NCBI GenBank assembly: GCA_017648225.1
Contig: JAGCJE010000191.1
Coordinates: forward strand, 1-20,219
Direction: 5' to 3'
DNA: 20,219 nt
Source: Kiritimatiellia bacterium
GTDB taxonomy: Bacteria > Verrucomicrobiota > Kiritimatiellia > RFP12 > UBA1067
Shown: positions 1-8,009 of the stretch, in pieces
How the letters are laid out: the number at the start of each line of letters is the position of its first letter
Numbering within the stretch: position 1 is the first letter of the stretch
The notes under the pieces: generated by a model
Told to the model about the DNA's origin: nothing
The model's input: only the letters and a program-made list of their open reading frames with translations
Database searches by the model: none
Translations under genes and position numbers: made by a program

Positions 1-1
1 C

Positions 2-178
2 GTTCAAGGCCGAATCCGCGTCAGCGACAAGCTCCTTCAGTTTGCGAACTTGACGACGACGGTTGCGATGGTGGGTTCGGTGCGTATGATCAAACTCTGG
101 GATCCGAAGGCTCTCGGCGACGCCGCGACGGTCGATCAGGCTGCTCTTGGCGAGGCTCTTAAGATCGCCGGGTTCTAA
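2..178 (+). CDS. mraZ: MraZ, C-terminal part (truncated by window edge)
   Basis: An open frame runs in from the left edge and stops with TAA at 176-178, giving about 58 residues. They include Q-G-R-I-R-V near the start, then a stretch reading A-M-V-G-S-V-R-M-I-K-L-W-D. This matches the second half of MraZ, where a Q-G-R-I strand and a V-x-V-G-x-x-x-x-x-x-I-W segment recur. MraZ is a DNA-binding regulator of the dcw (division and cell wall) cluster, usually its first gene. The family assignment rests on these motifs and on the position directly before rsmH, 20 bases upstream of its start, which is the standard order. The N-terminal half and any promoter lie outside the window. Confidence 0.85.
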   Translation, partial: VQGRIRVSDKLLQFANLTTTVAMVGSVRMIKLWDPKALGDAATVDQAALGEALKIAGF

Positions 179-198
179 TCTGAAGGAGGGCGGAAGGT

Positions 199-1137
199 AT
201 GGCGCACGATACCGGGCACAAGCCTGTACTGTTGTCAGAGACGATTTCCGCCCTCGCCGTGAAGCCGGACGGGTTGTATATAGACGGTACGCTCGGGCGC
301 GCCGGCCACACGAGAGAGATGCTTGCGCTCGGCGGTAAGGTGCTTGGTATAGATCGCGACGACCAGGCGCTTGAAGAGGTTGCGAAGATCGCCGGCGGCG
401 AGCCTGAAATTTTCGCGAATTTGTCGGTCGCGAAAGGAAGACACGGTGATTTAAAGAGGTTGGCTGATGAAAAAGGTTGGAAGAAAGTCGATGGGATCCT
501 GCTTGACCTGGGTGTGTCGAGTCCTCAGTTGGATGAAGCCGGACGTGGCTTCAGCTTTCTCAGGGACGGACCCCTTGACATGCGCATGGACCGCGCGGGA
601 GGCGTAAGCGCGGCAGATATCGTAAACGAGGAGGATGCGGGAGAGCTTGCGAAGATTTTCCGCGACTTTGGAGAAGAGCCCCAGGCGAGGCGGATAGCGA
701 AGGCGATCGCAGCCGCGCGCGCGAAGAAGCGTTTCGAGACGACGCTTGAGCTCGCGGACTTTATCGAGCATCTGATCGGTCGGCGCGGCGGTCATCATCC
801 CGCGACGCGGGTCTTTCAGGCTCTTAGGATGGCGGTCAACGACGAGATGGGTGAATTGGAGAAGGCGCTCGAAGACGGTATTTCGATTCTTAAGCCGGGC
901 GGCAGATTTGCAATCATCACGTTCGAGTCGCTGACCGACAGAGTCGTGAAGAGGTTTTTCGCCGCCCACGTCGGCAAGATGGTGTCGCTCCAGCAGGGCG
1001 GCGAGAAATGGGAAGGTGCGCTTCCGCGCGCCGTCGCTGTGACGCGAAAAGCCGTAAAGGCCGCGGAAGAGGAATTGAATTTGAATCCGAGATCCCGCAG
1101 TGCGAAGCTGCGTGTCATCGAAGTGAAGGAGAATTGA
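199..1137 (+). CDS. rsmH: 16S rRNA (cytosine1402-N4)-methyltransferase RsmH (MraW)
   Basis: The 312-residue product has the usual RsmH length (about 310). RsmH uses S-adenosylmethionine to methylate N4 of C1402 in the 16S rRNA P site. The SAM-binding motif I is D-G-T-L-G-R-A-G-H at residues 29-37, with the acidic ribose contact near D52. The family signature L-L-D-L-G-V-S-S-P-Q-L-D is at 101-112, and F-S-F-L-R-D-G-P-L-D-M-R-M-D is at 118-131. R-V-F-Q-A-L-R-M-A-V-N follows further on. The ATG at 199 is preceded by AAGGAGGG at 183-190, a good Shine-Dalgarno site. The gene lies between mraZ and an ftsL-like gene, the conserved head of the dcw cluster. The motif normally read S-F-H-S-L-E-D-R-x-V-K is here T-F-E-S-L-T-D-R-V-V-K, a mild variant. 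Confidence 0.97.
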   Translation: MAHDTGHKPVLLSETISALAVKPDGLYIDGTLGRAGHTREMLALGGKVLGIDRDDQALEEVAKIAGGEPEIFANLSVAKGRHGDLKRLADEKGWKKVDGILLDLGVSSPQLDEAGRGFSFLRDGPLDMRMDRAGGVSAADIVNEEDAGELAKIFRDFGEEPQARRIAKAIAAARAKKRFETTLELADFIEHLIGRRGGHHPATRVFQALRMAVNDEMGELEKALEDGISILKPGGRFAIITFESLTDRVVKRFFAAHVGKMVSLQQGGEKWEGALPRAVAVTRKAVKAAEEELNLNPRSRSAKLRVIEVKEN

Positions 1138-1139
1138 AT

Positions 1140-1571
1140 ATGAGGAAGAACAGAAAGATTTCCAAAAGGATGTCGCGCGTCACGGCGCACACGATGCATA
1201 TCGGCGCGATTATTCTTACGGTCTTTGTCATGGTCGTGCTGAATCTGATGGCGTCGTCCAGCTGTTCGCAGCTGACAAAGTCCATCGCCGACAAGGAGAT
1301 GGAGCTTGCCAGCGAGAAGACGGAGCTGGAAAAGAACATCATCAACTGGGACGCTGAAAAGTCTTCGGTCAATCTCGACCGCGCTCTTGTTTCCAGAGGC
1401 ATATCGATGAATTACCCCAGGCCGAGTCAGATCGTGCAGATGAGCTCGAGCGGGAAGGTGCTTCCCGGCCAGAATTCCGTCGCTATTCTTCGCCGCAGGA
1501 AGAATGACAGCGCGACCGCGAATTACGGCGGCAGTCGGGTTCGTCCCGAAAACAGGCGAGTGATTCGTTAG
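1140..1571 (+). CDS. ftsL: FtsL-like divisome protein (bitopic, coiled-coil)
   Basis: The 143-residue product has a basic N-terminus (residues 1-15), one membrane segment at about 20-43, a charged coiled-coil-like stretch at about 45-80, and then L-D-R-A-L-V-S-R-G-I-S-M-N-Y-P-R-P-S-Q-I-V. The M-x-Y-P-x-P-S-Q-I-V ending is characteristic of FtsL-type proteins, in which a coiled coil is followed by a G-M-x-x-P motif. FtsL joins FtsB and FtsQ in the divisome and activates FtsW-FtsI. A longer frame begins at 1008, but the ATG at 1140 is preferred: AAGGAG lies at 1126-1131, the start is 2 bases after the rsmH stop, and the upstream extension would lie inside rsmH. Position between rsmH and ftsI is the standard place for ftsL. 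Sequence conservation in this family is low, so the call leans on topology and context. Confidence 0.85.
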   Translation: MRKNRKISKRMSRVTAHTMHIGAIILTVFVMVVLNLMASSSCSQLTKSIADKEMELASEKTELEKNIINWDAEKSSVNLDRALVSRGISMNYPRPSQIVQMSSSGKVLPGQNSVAILRRRKNDSATANYGGSRVRPENRRVIR

Positions 1572-1585
1572 TACGAGTTATCGGC

Positions 1586-3382
1586 ATGCAGCTCTCGAAG
1601 AACCTGAAGTTCTATTTTCCTGTCGTTATCCTTCTGGGGCTGGCTGCATACTCGTCGTATTCACTTGTCAAGGCGCATTTCATCATTGATGTAGACAAGC
1701 TACCCCAATATGATTTCTATGATGAAATCGCTCCGGTCCGCGGCGGGATATACTGCTCGGCGTTCGGACGCGAGCCGTATCCGCTTGTAAGATCTATGCC
1801 CGCCTGGCGGTATCGTCTGGATCCGGTCCTCCTGAAAAAAAGCAAGGTTATACCCCCCGGCGAGAAGACTCCGAGATCCCCGAAGGCGCAGGCAAAAACC
1901 ATAGCGACCCAGCTGGGGCTGCCCCCGAAGAATGTTTTTGCGATGCTTGAGAAGACCAGCGGCCCCGGTTATCAGAATCAATATCTCGGCGTTTCAGACA
2001 GCAAAACGGTCCATGATGTCCTGAATAACAGATCCATCGTCGCGGGAATTAAGATCGAGGAGACGTATTTCCGGAAATATTTCGAGAGCAACCGTTTAAG
2101 TCACGTCATAAAAGGGGTTAATGAAAAATTTAACAGGTATCTGTGCGGTACGCGCGGTGAGATCAGGGGCAAGCGCGATGCAAACGGCAATCTCATCAAA
2201 GACAAGATTGAATTGAATATTCCGCCGAAGCACGGTGCAGACGTGATTCTAACGGTAGACAATTTTCTGCAGAAGACCGTTGAGGAGGAATTGGCCGCGG
2301 GAGTCGTCGAGTACGGTGCCGGATCCGGCTGGTGCGTGATTCTTGATGTGAAGACGGGAAAGGTTCTTGCGATGGCCACGTATCCCGAGATGGATCTGCA
2401 GAAAACGTACGATATTAAAGATCCCGTCACTTTAAACAAGGTGATCGGTTATGTTTATGAGCCCGGCAGCGTCATGAAGGTTATTACGGCGGCCGCGGCG
2501 ATCGACTGCGGGTTCGCGAAGCCGGATACGCGTTATTCGACAAAGAGGGACGAGAAGGATTCGACCGGCGCTTACAAATATTACAGACTTCCCAACGACA
2601 GCCATAAGATGGATCCCGTCATTACCGTCAAAGACGCAATTGTCGAATCATCGAATATCGTCATCGGTAAACTCGGGTATGACATGGGCCCGAAACGCGT
2701 TTACGGGTATATGAGACGGTTCGGTTTCGGCAGAAGGGTCGGGATCGAACTGCCTCGCGAGGAAATCGGCATCCTGTGGGATTACAGGAAATGGAATAAG
2801 GCCACGATGTCTAGAGCGCCGATAGGACAGGGTATCTCGGTAACTCCCATACAGATGGCTTCGGCATACCAGACCATCGCAAATGACGGAATACGTAAAA
2901 AACCATATATCGTCGATAAAATTGTCGATGCCGAGAAGAATGATATTCTCAGTCATCAGGAGGATCCCGGCGAGTGCGTGATAAAAGCCTCGACCGCCCA
3001 TACCGTTCGCGAGATGATGCTCGACGTGACGACTCCTAAGGGTACGGCCAGGCGCGCGAAAGTCAAGGGCTATTCCGTAGCGGGCAAGACGGGTACGGCG
3101 CAGAAGACTAAAGAAGGTGTTAGGGGATACCTGCCTGGCCTCTACATCGCGACGTTCTGCGGCATCGTCCCCTCGGGGGTGGTTAAGCGGTATCCGGACG
3201 ATCCCGAACCGGTGCCTCCGAAGATCGTCGTTCTTGTTTCGCTGGACTTTGATGAAAAGCGCAGGTATCACGCCGGCGGTAACAGCGCAGGGCCGGTTTT
3301 CAAGCGTATAACGGAGAAGGCGATGCGTTATCTTGAGGTTGTTCCGGACCGTCTCGACGAGCTCGAGGAGGAAGATTATTGA
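1586..3382 (+). CDS. ftsI: Peptidoglycan D,D-transpeptidase FtsI (PBP3-type penicillin-binding protein)
   Basis: This is a 598-residue class B penicillin-binding protein. It has an N-terminal membrane anchor at about 10-31, a pedestal domain (A-P-V-R-G-G-I-Y at 49-56 is the usual R-G-x-I-Y box), and a C-terminal transpeptidase domain. All three active-site motifs are present: S-V-M-K at 295-298 (S295 nucleophile), S-S-N at 355-357, and K-T-G-T at 501-504. It cross-links septal peptidoglycan together with FtsW. There are no C-terminal PASTA repeats. The product ends with an acidic tail. The start at 1586 is 14 bases after the ftsL-like stop and has only a weak Shine-Dalgarno site, so translation may be coupled to the upstream gene. 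Residues about 83-110 (P-G-E-K-T-P-R-S-P-K region) form a basic, proline-containing insert in the pedestal. The division role is inferred from dcw context. Confidence 0.95.
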   Translation: MQLSKNLKFYFPVVILLGLAAYSSYSLVKAHFIIDVDKLPQYDFYDEIAPVRGGIYCSAFGREPYPLVRSMPAWRYRLDPVLLKKSKVIPPGEKTPRSPKAQAKTIATQLGLPPKNVFAMLEKTSGPGYQNQYLGVSDSKTVHDVLNNRSIVAGIKIEETYFRKYFESNRLSHVIKGVNEKFNRYLCGTRGEIRGKRDANGNLIKDKIELNIPPKHGADVILTVDNFLQKTVEEELAAGVVEYGAGSGWCVILDVKTGKVLAMATYPEMDLQKTYDIKDPVTLNKVIGYVYEPGSVMKVITAAAAIDCGFAKPDTRYSTKRDEKDSTGAYKYYRLPNDSHKMDPVITVKDAIVESSNIVIGKLGYDMGPKRVYGYMRRFGFGRRVGIELPREEIGILWDYRKWNKATMSRAPIGQGISVTPIQMASAYQTIANDGIRKKPYIVDKIVDAEKNDILSHQEDPGECVIKASTAHTVREMMLDVTTPKGTARRAKVKGYSVAGKTGTAQKTKEGVRGYLPGLYIATFCGIVPSGVVKRYPDDPEPVPPKIVVLVSLDFDEKRRYHAGGNSAGPVFKRITEKAMRYLEVVPDRLDELEEEDY

Positions 3383-3404
3383 TTTCAGAGGAGAGCGAGA
3401 ACCG

Positions 3405-4166
3405 ATGAACGGTTTACTTGATCTGGTTGAAAAAACGTTGGATGAAGTTCTGCCGCGCGAAGACGTGCGGCCGAGGGAACTTTCCGCCGCGATGCGTTAC
3501 GCCGTCGGTACGGGCGGAAAGAGAGTTAGGCCCCTGATCGCGCTCGGCGCCGCGATTGCCGCGGGCGGCAAGGCCGAGGACGCCGCCTATCCCGCGGCGG
3601 CGATAGAACTTCTTCACAACTATACTCTTGTCCACGACGATCTTCCGTCGATGGACAACGACGAGATGCGCCGGGGCAAACCGACCGTCTGGAAAAAGTT
3701 CGGCGAAGTCAATGCGATACTCGCCGGCGACGCTTTGCAGGCGCTCGCGTTCTCCGCGGCGGCAAAAACGCCGAAGAACGCCGCGAAAGTCGTCGCCGCT
3801 CTCGCCGAAGCGGGTACGGGCGTAGTCGCCGGGCAGGTCGAGGATATCGCGGCGACCGGAGATACCGCCTACATCTACGAGCACAAGACGGCCGATCTTT
3901 TCGTGGCGGCCGCGGCGATGGGCGCGCTTGCGGCGGATGCCGACGGCGTTTCGCTCTCCAGGCTTAAATCGTTCGCATTGAATCTCGGGCTCGCGTTTCA
4001 GTATGAAGACGATCTCCTGGACGGCGATTCGCCGTACTCCAGGGAAGAGACGGAGCGCCTCGCCGCTGAGACGACCGCGACGGCGATCAGGTCATTGGAG
4101 GAACTTCCAGGAGACGCGTCGATCCTTAAAAATCTCGCCTCTCGTCTTTTAGGGCGGAATGTTTAA
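3405..4166 (+). CDS. ispA: Short-chain polyprenyl diphosphate synthase (farnesyl diphosphate synthase type)
   Basis: The 253-residue trans-prenyltransferase condenses isopentenyl diphosphate with allylic diphosphates. G-G-K-R-V-R-P is at 37-43. The first aspartate-rich motif, D-D-L-P-S-M-D, is at 78-84; two extra residues between the aspartates is the bacterial short-chain form. It is followed by R-R-G-K-P-T at 89-94. The second aspartate-rich motif, D-D-L-L-D, is at 202-206. The protein is about 45 residues shorter than E. coli IspA, and most of the loss lies just after the second motif. The frame is open from 3333, inside ftsI, but ATG 3405 is preferred because AGAGGAG lies at 3387-3393 and the conserved fold begins here. 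It sits 22 bases after ftsI, where murE would be expected. Chain length (C15 or C20) cannot be read with certainty. Confidence 0.9.
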   Translation: MNGLLDLVEKTLDEVLPREDVRPRELSAAMRYAVGTGGKRVRPLIALGAAIAAGGKAEDAAYPAAAIELLHNYTLVHDDLPSMDNDEMRRGKPTVWKKFGEVNAILAGDALQALAFSAAAKTPKNAAKVVAALAEAGTGVVAGQVEDIAATGDTAYIYEHKTADLFVAAAAMGALAADADGVSLSRLKSFALNLGLAFQYEDDLLDGDSPYSREETERLAAETTATAIRSLEELPGDASILKNLASRLLGRNV

Positions 4167-4189
4167 CAGCCCGGTGCGCTTCAGGGATT

Positions 4190-4220
4190 TTGTTACCGTT
4201 GCCGTTTAATATGATATAAT
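4190..4220 (+). promoter_or_regulatory. Extended -10 promoter upstream of lpxI
   Basis: TATAAT at 4215-4220 is preceded by TG at 4212-4213, forming TGATATAAT, a consensus extended -10 box. A weak -35 candidate, TTGTTA at 4190-4195, has a 19-base spacer. The start codon of lpxI is 35 bases downstream, which leaves room for a short leader with AGGA at 4243-4246. This probably drives lpxI, lpxB and the glycosidase gene. Confidence 0.75.
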
Positions 4221-4255
4221 GTTCCTATGTATCGCCGAGAACAGGATTCATAGAT

Positions 4256-5089
4256 ATGGATAAGTTAATCGTAATCGCCGGCAGCGGCAGTTATCCGCAG
4301 CTCGTTGTTGAAGGCGCCAAGAAAGCCGGCGTCGAGCGTGTTGATGTCCTCGCCGTCAAGGGCTCCACGGAACGCGCCACGTGCAAAGCGGCCGACTGTG
4401 TTCATTGGATCGCGTTGGGCGGCATTGCAGAGGGGATCCGCTGGATGGGCGAGCAGGGTTACGGCGGCGCGATACTCGCCGGACAGATAAATCCTCTTTC
4501 TCTTTTTCGCGGCAAGTTCGACGACGAGGTTAAAAGATGGCTCGCCGAGTTGCCGGTTAAAAACGCCCATTCGATTTTCGGAAAACTCATAGAAAAGATC
4601 GAGGCCGCCGGAGTGCCCGTTCTCCCAGCAAGCCTTTATATGGATGAACATATTCCCGGTGTAGGTGCGCTCACGCGGCGGACTTTGAGCGACGGTGAAA
4701 AGAGCGATGTAAAGCATGCGGTCGATGTCGCGCGCGACGTAGGGCGTCACGACATCGGTCAGACGGTTATGGTGCGTTCGGGGATGGTGCTCGCGGTCGA
4801 GGCGTTCGAGGGTACCAACGCCGCGATCAAGCGCGGCGGAAAACTCGCGGGCAGGGGTAGCGTCGTATTCAAGGCGGCGCGCGAGGGCCACGATATGCGC
4901 TTTGATATTCCCGTCGTCGGGCTTAAGACATTGAAGAAGATGAAAAAGGCCGGAGCGACGGCGCTCGCGTTCCAGGCGGGGCGGCTCGTTCTTCTCGACA
5001 GGGCTGAGGTGATTTCTTTCGCCGACAGGCACGGTATCGCGATAGAAGGCGTCTACTCGGGGTTGCCTCCTGCGCCCTTGAGACCTTGA
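4256..5089 (+). CDS. lpxI: UDP-2,3-diacylglucosamine pyrophosphatase LpxI
   Basis: This is a 277-residue protein of the LpxI (formerly DUF1009) family. LpxI hydrolyses UDP-2,3-diacylglucosamine to lipid X and UMP, the lipid A step done by LpxH in E. coli. Family landmarks are A-G-S-G-S-Y-P at 8-14, G-Q-I-N-P at 76-80, D-I-G-Q-T-V-M-V-R at 166-174 with V-L-A-V-E-A-F-E-G-T at 178-187, and H-D-M-R-F-D-I-P-V-V-G at 212-222. The length is typical of the family. The stop overlaps the TTG codon of a possible upstream start of lpxB (TTGA at 5086-5089), so the two genes form one unit. Its product, lipid X, is a direct substrate of LpxB, which supports the call. It has its own extended -10 promoter upstream. 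Confidence 0.94.
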   Translation: MDKLIVIAGSGSYPQLVVEGAKKAGVERVDVLAVKGSTERATCKAADCVHWIALGGIAEGIRWMGEQGYGGAILAGQINPLSLFRGKFDDEVKRWLAELPVKNAHSIFGKLIEKIEAAGVPVLPASLYMDEHIPGVGALTRRTLSDGEKSDVKHAVDVARDVGRHDIGQTVMVRSGMVLAVEAFEGTNAAIKRGGKLAGRGSVVFKAAREGHDMRFDIPVVGLKTLKKMKKAGATALAFQAGRLVLLDRAEVISFADRHGIAIEGVYSGLPPAPLRP

Positions 5090-5103
5090 AAGGCGGCGTA
5101 AGG

Positions 5104-6174
5104 ATGAAGATACTCCTTTTAGCGGGCGAAGAGTCGGGTCTTATCTATGCCAACAGGCTCAAAGAACTTTTGGCCGGCAATGAAATACGGGGCTATGACG
5201 ATTACGGCTTTAAGACGGCCGATCTCGCCGTTATGGGGTTTATGGCGGTCATATCCCGCATCGGATATTTTCTCAACGTGAAGAAAACGATGGAGCGGGC
5301 GATTGACGAATTCAAGCCCGACGTCGTATGCACGATAGATTATCCCGGAATGAATCTCAAGCTCGCGGCCTACGCTAAAAAGAAGGGCATCCGGACGGTT
5401 CACGTCGTCTGTCCGCAGGTATGGGCGTGGAAGGCGGGGCGGATTCCGAAGATTGAGGCGTCGCTCGATAAGCTGTGCTGTTTTTTCCCTTTCGAGCCGG
5501 CGCTTTTCAAACCCGGGTTCGCGGAGTTTGTCGGTCACCCGCTCGTTGAAGAGTTTAAGAGAAGCCGCGCCGACGCATCCGTGAGCGGGCGTGTTCTCGC
5601 GCTTCTGCCCGGAAGCCGCATCGGCGAGATAGAGCGCAATCTGCCCGTTATGCTCGAAACGCTTTCTTTGCTTTCGGTCGATAAGGCCGTTATCCCCGCG
5701 GCCAACGAACGCGCCAGTGAGAAAATCGATTCGATAATCTCCCGTTCGCCAGTCAACTCTCCGGTTGAGGTTCGCCTCGGCGGGGCGCGCGAACTTCTTC
5801 TGTCCGCGCGCGCGGCGCTCGTCGCGTCCGGAACGGCGACGCTGGAGGCGGCTCTTGCGCGCTGTCCGACGGTTCTCGTCTACAAGGTAAGCCCTGTTTT
5901 GGCGTGGATTGCGCGGCGCGTTATCAAGGGGATAAAGCATGTGGGGCTTGCGAACATCATTTGGGAGAAGTGTGGCGGAGAAGGCGTCGCGCCGATGCCG
6001 GAACTTCTTCAGGAGGATTTCACGGCCGAAAAGGCGGCAGAGCTCTTAAAACCGTTTCTCGAATCCGACGAAGAGCACGGCAGGGCCGCTCGGCGTCTCG
6101 ACGAGGCGGTTAAACTTCTAGAGACAGGCTCGTCCGCGTTTTCGCGTATAGTTTCAGCTGTCGGTTACCGGTAA
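5104..6174 (+). CDS. lpxB: Lipid-A-disaccharide synthase LpxB
   Basis: This 356-residue GT19 glycosyltransferase condenses UDP-2,3-diacylglucosamine with lipid X to make the tetraacyl disaccharide of lipid A. Visible motifs are A-G-E-E-S-G at 7-12, L-A-V-M-G at 41-45, T-I-D-Y-P at 77-81 (D79 aligns by eye with the essential Asp of I-D-A-P in E. coli LpxB), C-P-Q-V-W-A-W at 103-109, F-P-F-E-P at 128-132, V-G-H-P-L at 143-147 and L-P-G-S-R at 168-172. The P-E-L-L-Q-E-D box follows near the C-terminus. The open frame begins with TTG at 5086, overlapping the lpxI stop, but ATG 5104 fits the family N-terminus and follows a G-rich stretch at 5089-5096. The usual P-D-F-N after the essential Asp is P-G-M-N, and the N-terminal domain is about a dozen residues short. 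Confidence 0.94.
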   Translation: MKILLLAGEESGLIYANRLKELLAGNEIRGYDDYGFKTADLAVMGFMAVISRIGYFLNVKKTMERAIDEFKPDVVCTIDYPGMNLKLAAYAKKKGIRTVHVVCPQVWAWKAGRIPKIEASLDKLCCFFPFEPALFKPGFAEFVGHPLVEEFKRSRADASVSGRVLALLPGSRIGEIERNLPVMLETLSLLSVDKAVIPAANERASEKIDSIISRSPVNSPVEVRLGGARELLLSARAALVASGTATLEAALARCPTVLVYKVSPVLAWIARRVIKGIKHVGLANIIWEKCGGEGVAPMPELLQEDFTAEKAAELLKPFLESDEEHGRAARRLDEAVKLLETGSSAFSRIVSAVGYR

Positions 6175-6195
6175 AGAAAGGGAATGGTTGAAACG

Positions 6196-7956
6196 ATGAA
6201 AGATAAATTGCTTAAAGTCATGAGTGCGGCCTTGATTTCTTCGGTATCCATGTTTGCTTCGGCTGAAGAGTGGACCGCGAAGTTCGTTCCTGACGGAGAT
6301 CGCGACCGTGGGCCCGAGGTCCGCGCTGCGTTAAAAAGCGGCGCGAAGATTCACTTTGCGCCTGGCAGATATCGTTTTTCCCTGGCGACGATGCCCCGTC
6401 GTTCCGATCATATTTCAAATCACGATCAGCCTCCGACTCACCCCGTCGCGGTGCCTATCGTCTCGATGCGGGATGTGGACATCTGCGGCGACGGTGCGGT
6501 TTTCGAGTTGGATGGCAGCGCCATCGCCGTGGCGCTCGTCGACTCGCAGAATTGTTCGGTAAAAGGCATTACGGTCGATTGCCTGCGGGGTCATACCGTA
6601 GAATCGAAGATACTTTCCTTTACAAACGGCATTACGCGGGTCGGTATCGATCGTAAGGCGTTTCCGTACAAGATTATTGCTTTTATAAATAAGACAAAGT
6701 CTCGGAATCGTTCGGGGTACTTGCTTTTTCACGACGGAGGTGCAGGATTTTTCAATGTCACGTCGGCGCTGGCGTTTGATGGGAAAACCGGAGAACTTAT
6801 AGAGGGTACGGCCGATATTGGACTTTGGGATAATCGTCTTGAGGTCGTGGAAGAGTCGGAAGGGGTTTTGGGTTTGCCGAAGGACTTTTCCCGAATTCCT
6901 CGTCAGGTTCAGGGCGCGAAGCCGCTTGAAGAGGGAGATGTTCTAGCGTTCAGAAACTGGTCTCGTCCGAATCCCGCCGTTTTTCTTTACAGAGCGAAAG
7001 ATATTTCATTTTCAGACGTGACGGTTCATTCGAGCTGCGGCATGGGGCTTTTGGCCCAACGAAGCGAAAATATCTCATTTCTTGGCGGCGGAATGTACCC
7101 CAAGAAAGGGCGTTATGCCTCGACATCTGCGGACGCTACGCATTTTTCGAACTGCCGCGGCAGAATAGTCGTTGCGAACGCCCGCTTCGAGGGTATGGCG
7201 GATGACGCGATCAATGTCCATTCCACGTGTCTCGGTATAGAGGAAAGGCTTGACTCCCGCCGGTTCCGTTGCCGTTATCGTCATCCTCAGGCGGTAGGAT
7301 TCGAGGTTCTCGCGCCTGGGGAGATGTTGCGGTTTATTAAGGGTCCTACATTGGAGGATGGTCCTGAAATACGGGTTGCGGCTTTTGAGATGCTCAGCGT
7401 AAATGAGGCAGTCGTCACGCTTGAGAAGGATGCGCCCAAGATGTACGATAAGGGCGATGCGGTAGAGAGCGCGGATTATCAGCCGTCCGTCGTCTTCAGT
7501 AATAATGTCGTCCGCCATAACCGGGCCCGCGGCGCGCTTTTCAATACGCCCAGGCGTATCGAGTGCGTCGGCAATCTTTTTGAACGCGTTTCCGGCAGCG
7601 CCATCCTCATAGCGGGAGATGCGCAGGGATGGTACGAGTCCGGCGCCTGCAAAGAAGTCGTCATCTCGAAAAATGTCTTCAGGAATAATTTAACGAGCGC
7701 TTACCAGTTCACCGACGCGGTCATCTCGATATGGCCGGAGGTGCGCGATCTTAAAAATCAGAAAACGCGGTATCACAGCGGAATCGTCATCGAGGATAAC
7801 GTATTTGAGACGTTTGAAGTTCCTCTTCTGTACGCAAAGTCTGTTGATGGACTGACATGGCGCAACAATAAGGTGGAGCGCAATACCGATTATGTCAGGC
7901 GAAACGGCAGGCCGTTTATCCTTAATTATTGCGAGAACGTGAAAATTGAAGAGTAA
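6196..7956 (+). CDS. Exported right-handed beta-helix glycosidase, probable GH110 alpha-galactosidase
   Basis: The product has a signal peptide (basic start, hydrophobic core, A-S-A cleavage site, then E-E-W) and many short V-V-x-x-N-x-F/I-x-x-N rungs typical of a parallel beta-helix. Near the middle are S-A-D-A-T-H-F-S-N-C and, downstream, G-M-A-D-D-A-I-N-V-H. These resemble the conserved blocks of GH110 alpha-1,3-galactosidases, which remove terminal alpha-galactose such as the blood group B epitope. Numbered from ATG 6196 the aspartates are D313, D336 and D337. The 23/24-residue spacing equals that of the catalytic aspartates I recall for a characterised GH110 enzyme (Asp321, Asp344, Asp345). 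The ATG at 6184 is in frame, but 6196 gives the cleaner signal peptide. It follows lpxB with almost no gap. Substrate is inferred; other beta-helix hydrolases are possible. Confidence 0.82.
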   Translation: MKDKLLKVMSAALISSVSMFASAEEWTAKFVPDGDRDRGPEVRAALKSGAKIHFAPGRYRFSLATMPRRSDHISNHDQPPTHPVAVPIVSMRDVDICGDGAVFELDGSAIAVALVDSQNCSVKGITVDCLRGHTVESKILSFTNGITRVGIDRKAFPYKIIAFINKTKSRNRSGYLLFHDGGAGFFNVTSALAFDGKTGELIEGTADIGLWDNRLEVVEESEGVLGLPKDFSRIPRQVQGAKPLEEGDVLAFRNWSRPNPAVFLYRAKDISFSDVTVHSSCGMGLLAQRSENISFLGGGMYPKKGRYASTSADATHFSNCRGRIVVANARFEGMADDAINVHSTCLGIEERLDSRRFRCRYRHPQAVGFEVLAPGEMLRFIKGPTLEDGPEIRVAAFEMLSVNEAVVTLEKDAPKMYDKGDAVESADYQPSVVFSNNVVRHNRARGALFNTPRRIECVGNLFERVSGSAILIAGDAQGWYESGACKEVVISKNVFRNNLTSAYQFTDAVISIWPEVRDLKNQKTRYHSGIVIEDNVFETFEVPLLYAKSVDGLTWRNNKVERNTDYVRRNGRPFILNYCENVKIEE

Positions 7957-7969
7957 TACCGCGGCTATA

Positions 7970-7998
7970 TTGAGTTGGGGTCTGAAATTTGGTATAAT
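7970..7998 (+). promoter_or_regulatory. Extended -10 promoter upstream of argB
   Basis: TATAAT at 7993-7998 with TG at 7990-7991 forms TGGTATAAT. A -35 candidate, TTGAGT at 7970-7975, has the ideal 17-base spacer. Only 11 bases separate the box from the first ATG (8010), so the leader would be about 5 bases if that ATG is used, or about 26 bases if ATG 8031 is used. Confidence 0.8.
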
Positions 7999-8009
7999 TA
8001 TTAGATAAT

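Noticed and set aside
1008..1139. Upstream extension of the ftsL-like frame into rsmH
   Set aside because: The extra 44 residues are the out-of-frame reading of rsmH. ATG 1140 has AAGGAG at the right distance and gives normal FtsL topology.
3333..3404. Upstream extension of the ispA-like frame into ftsI
   Set aside because: The 24 extra residues overlap the ftsI end in another frame and match nothing in the family. ATG 3405 has a good Shine-Dalgarno site.
4167..4200. Possible terminator after the ispA-like gene
   Set aside because: Only three or four base pairs can form and there is no T-tract longer than four bases.
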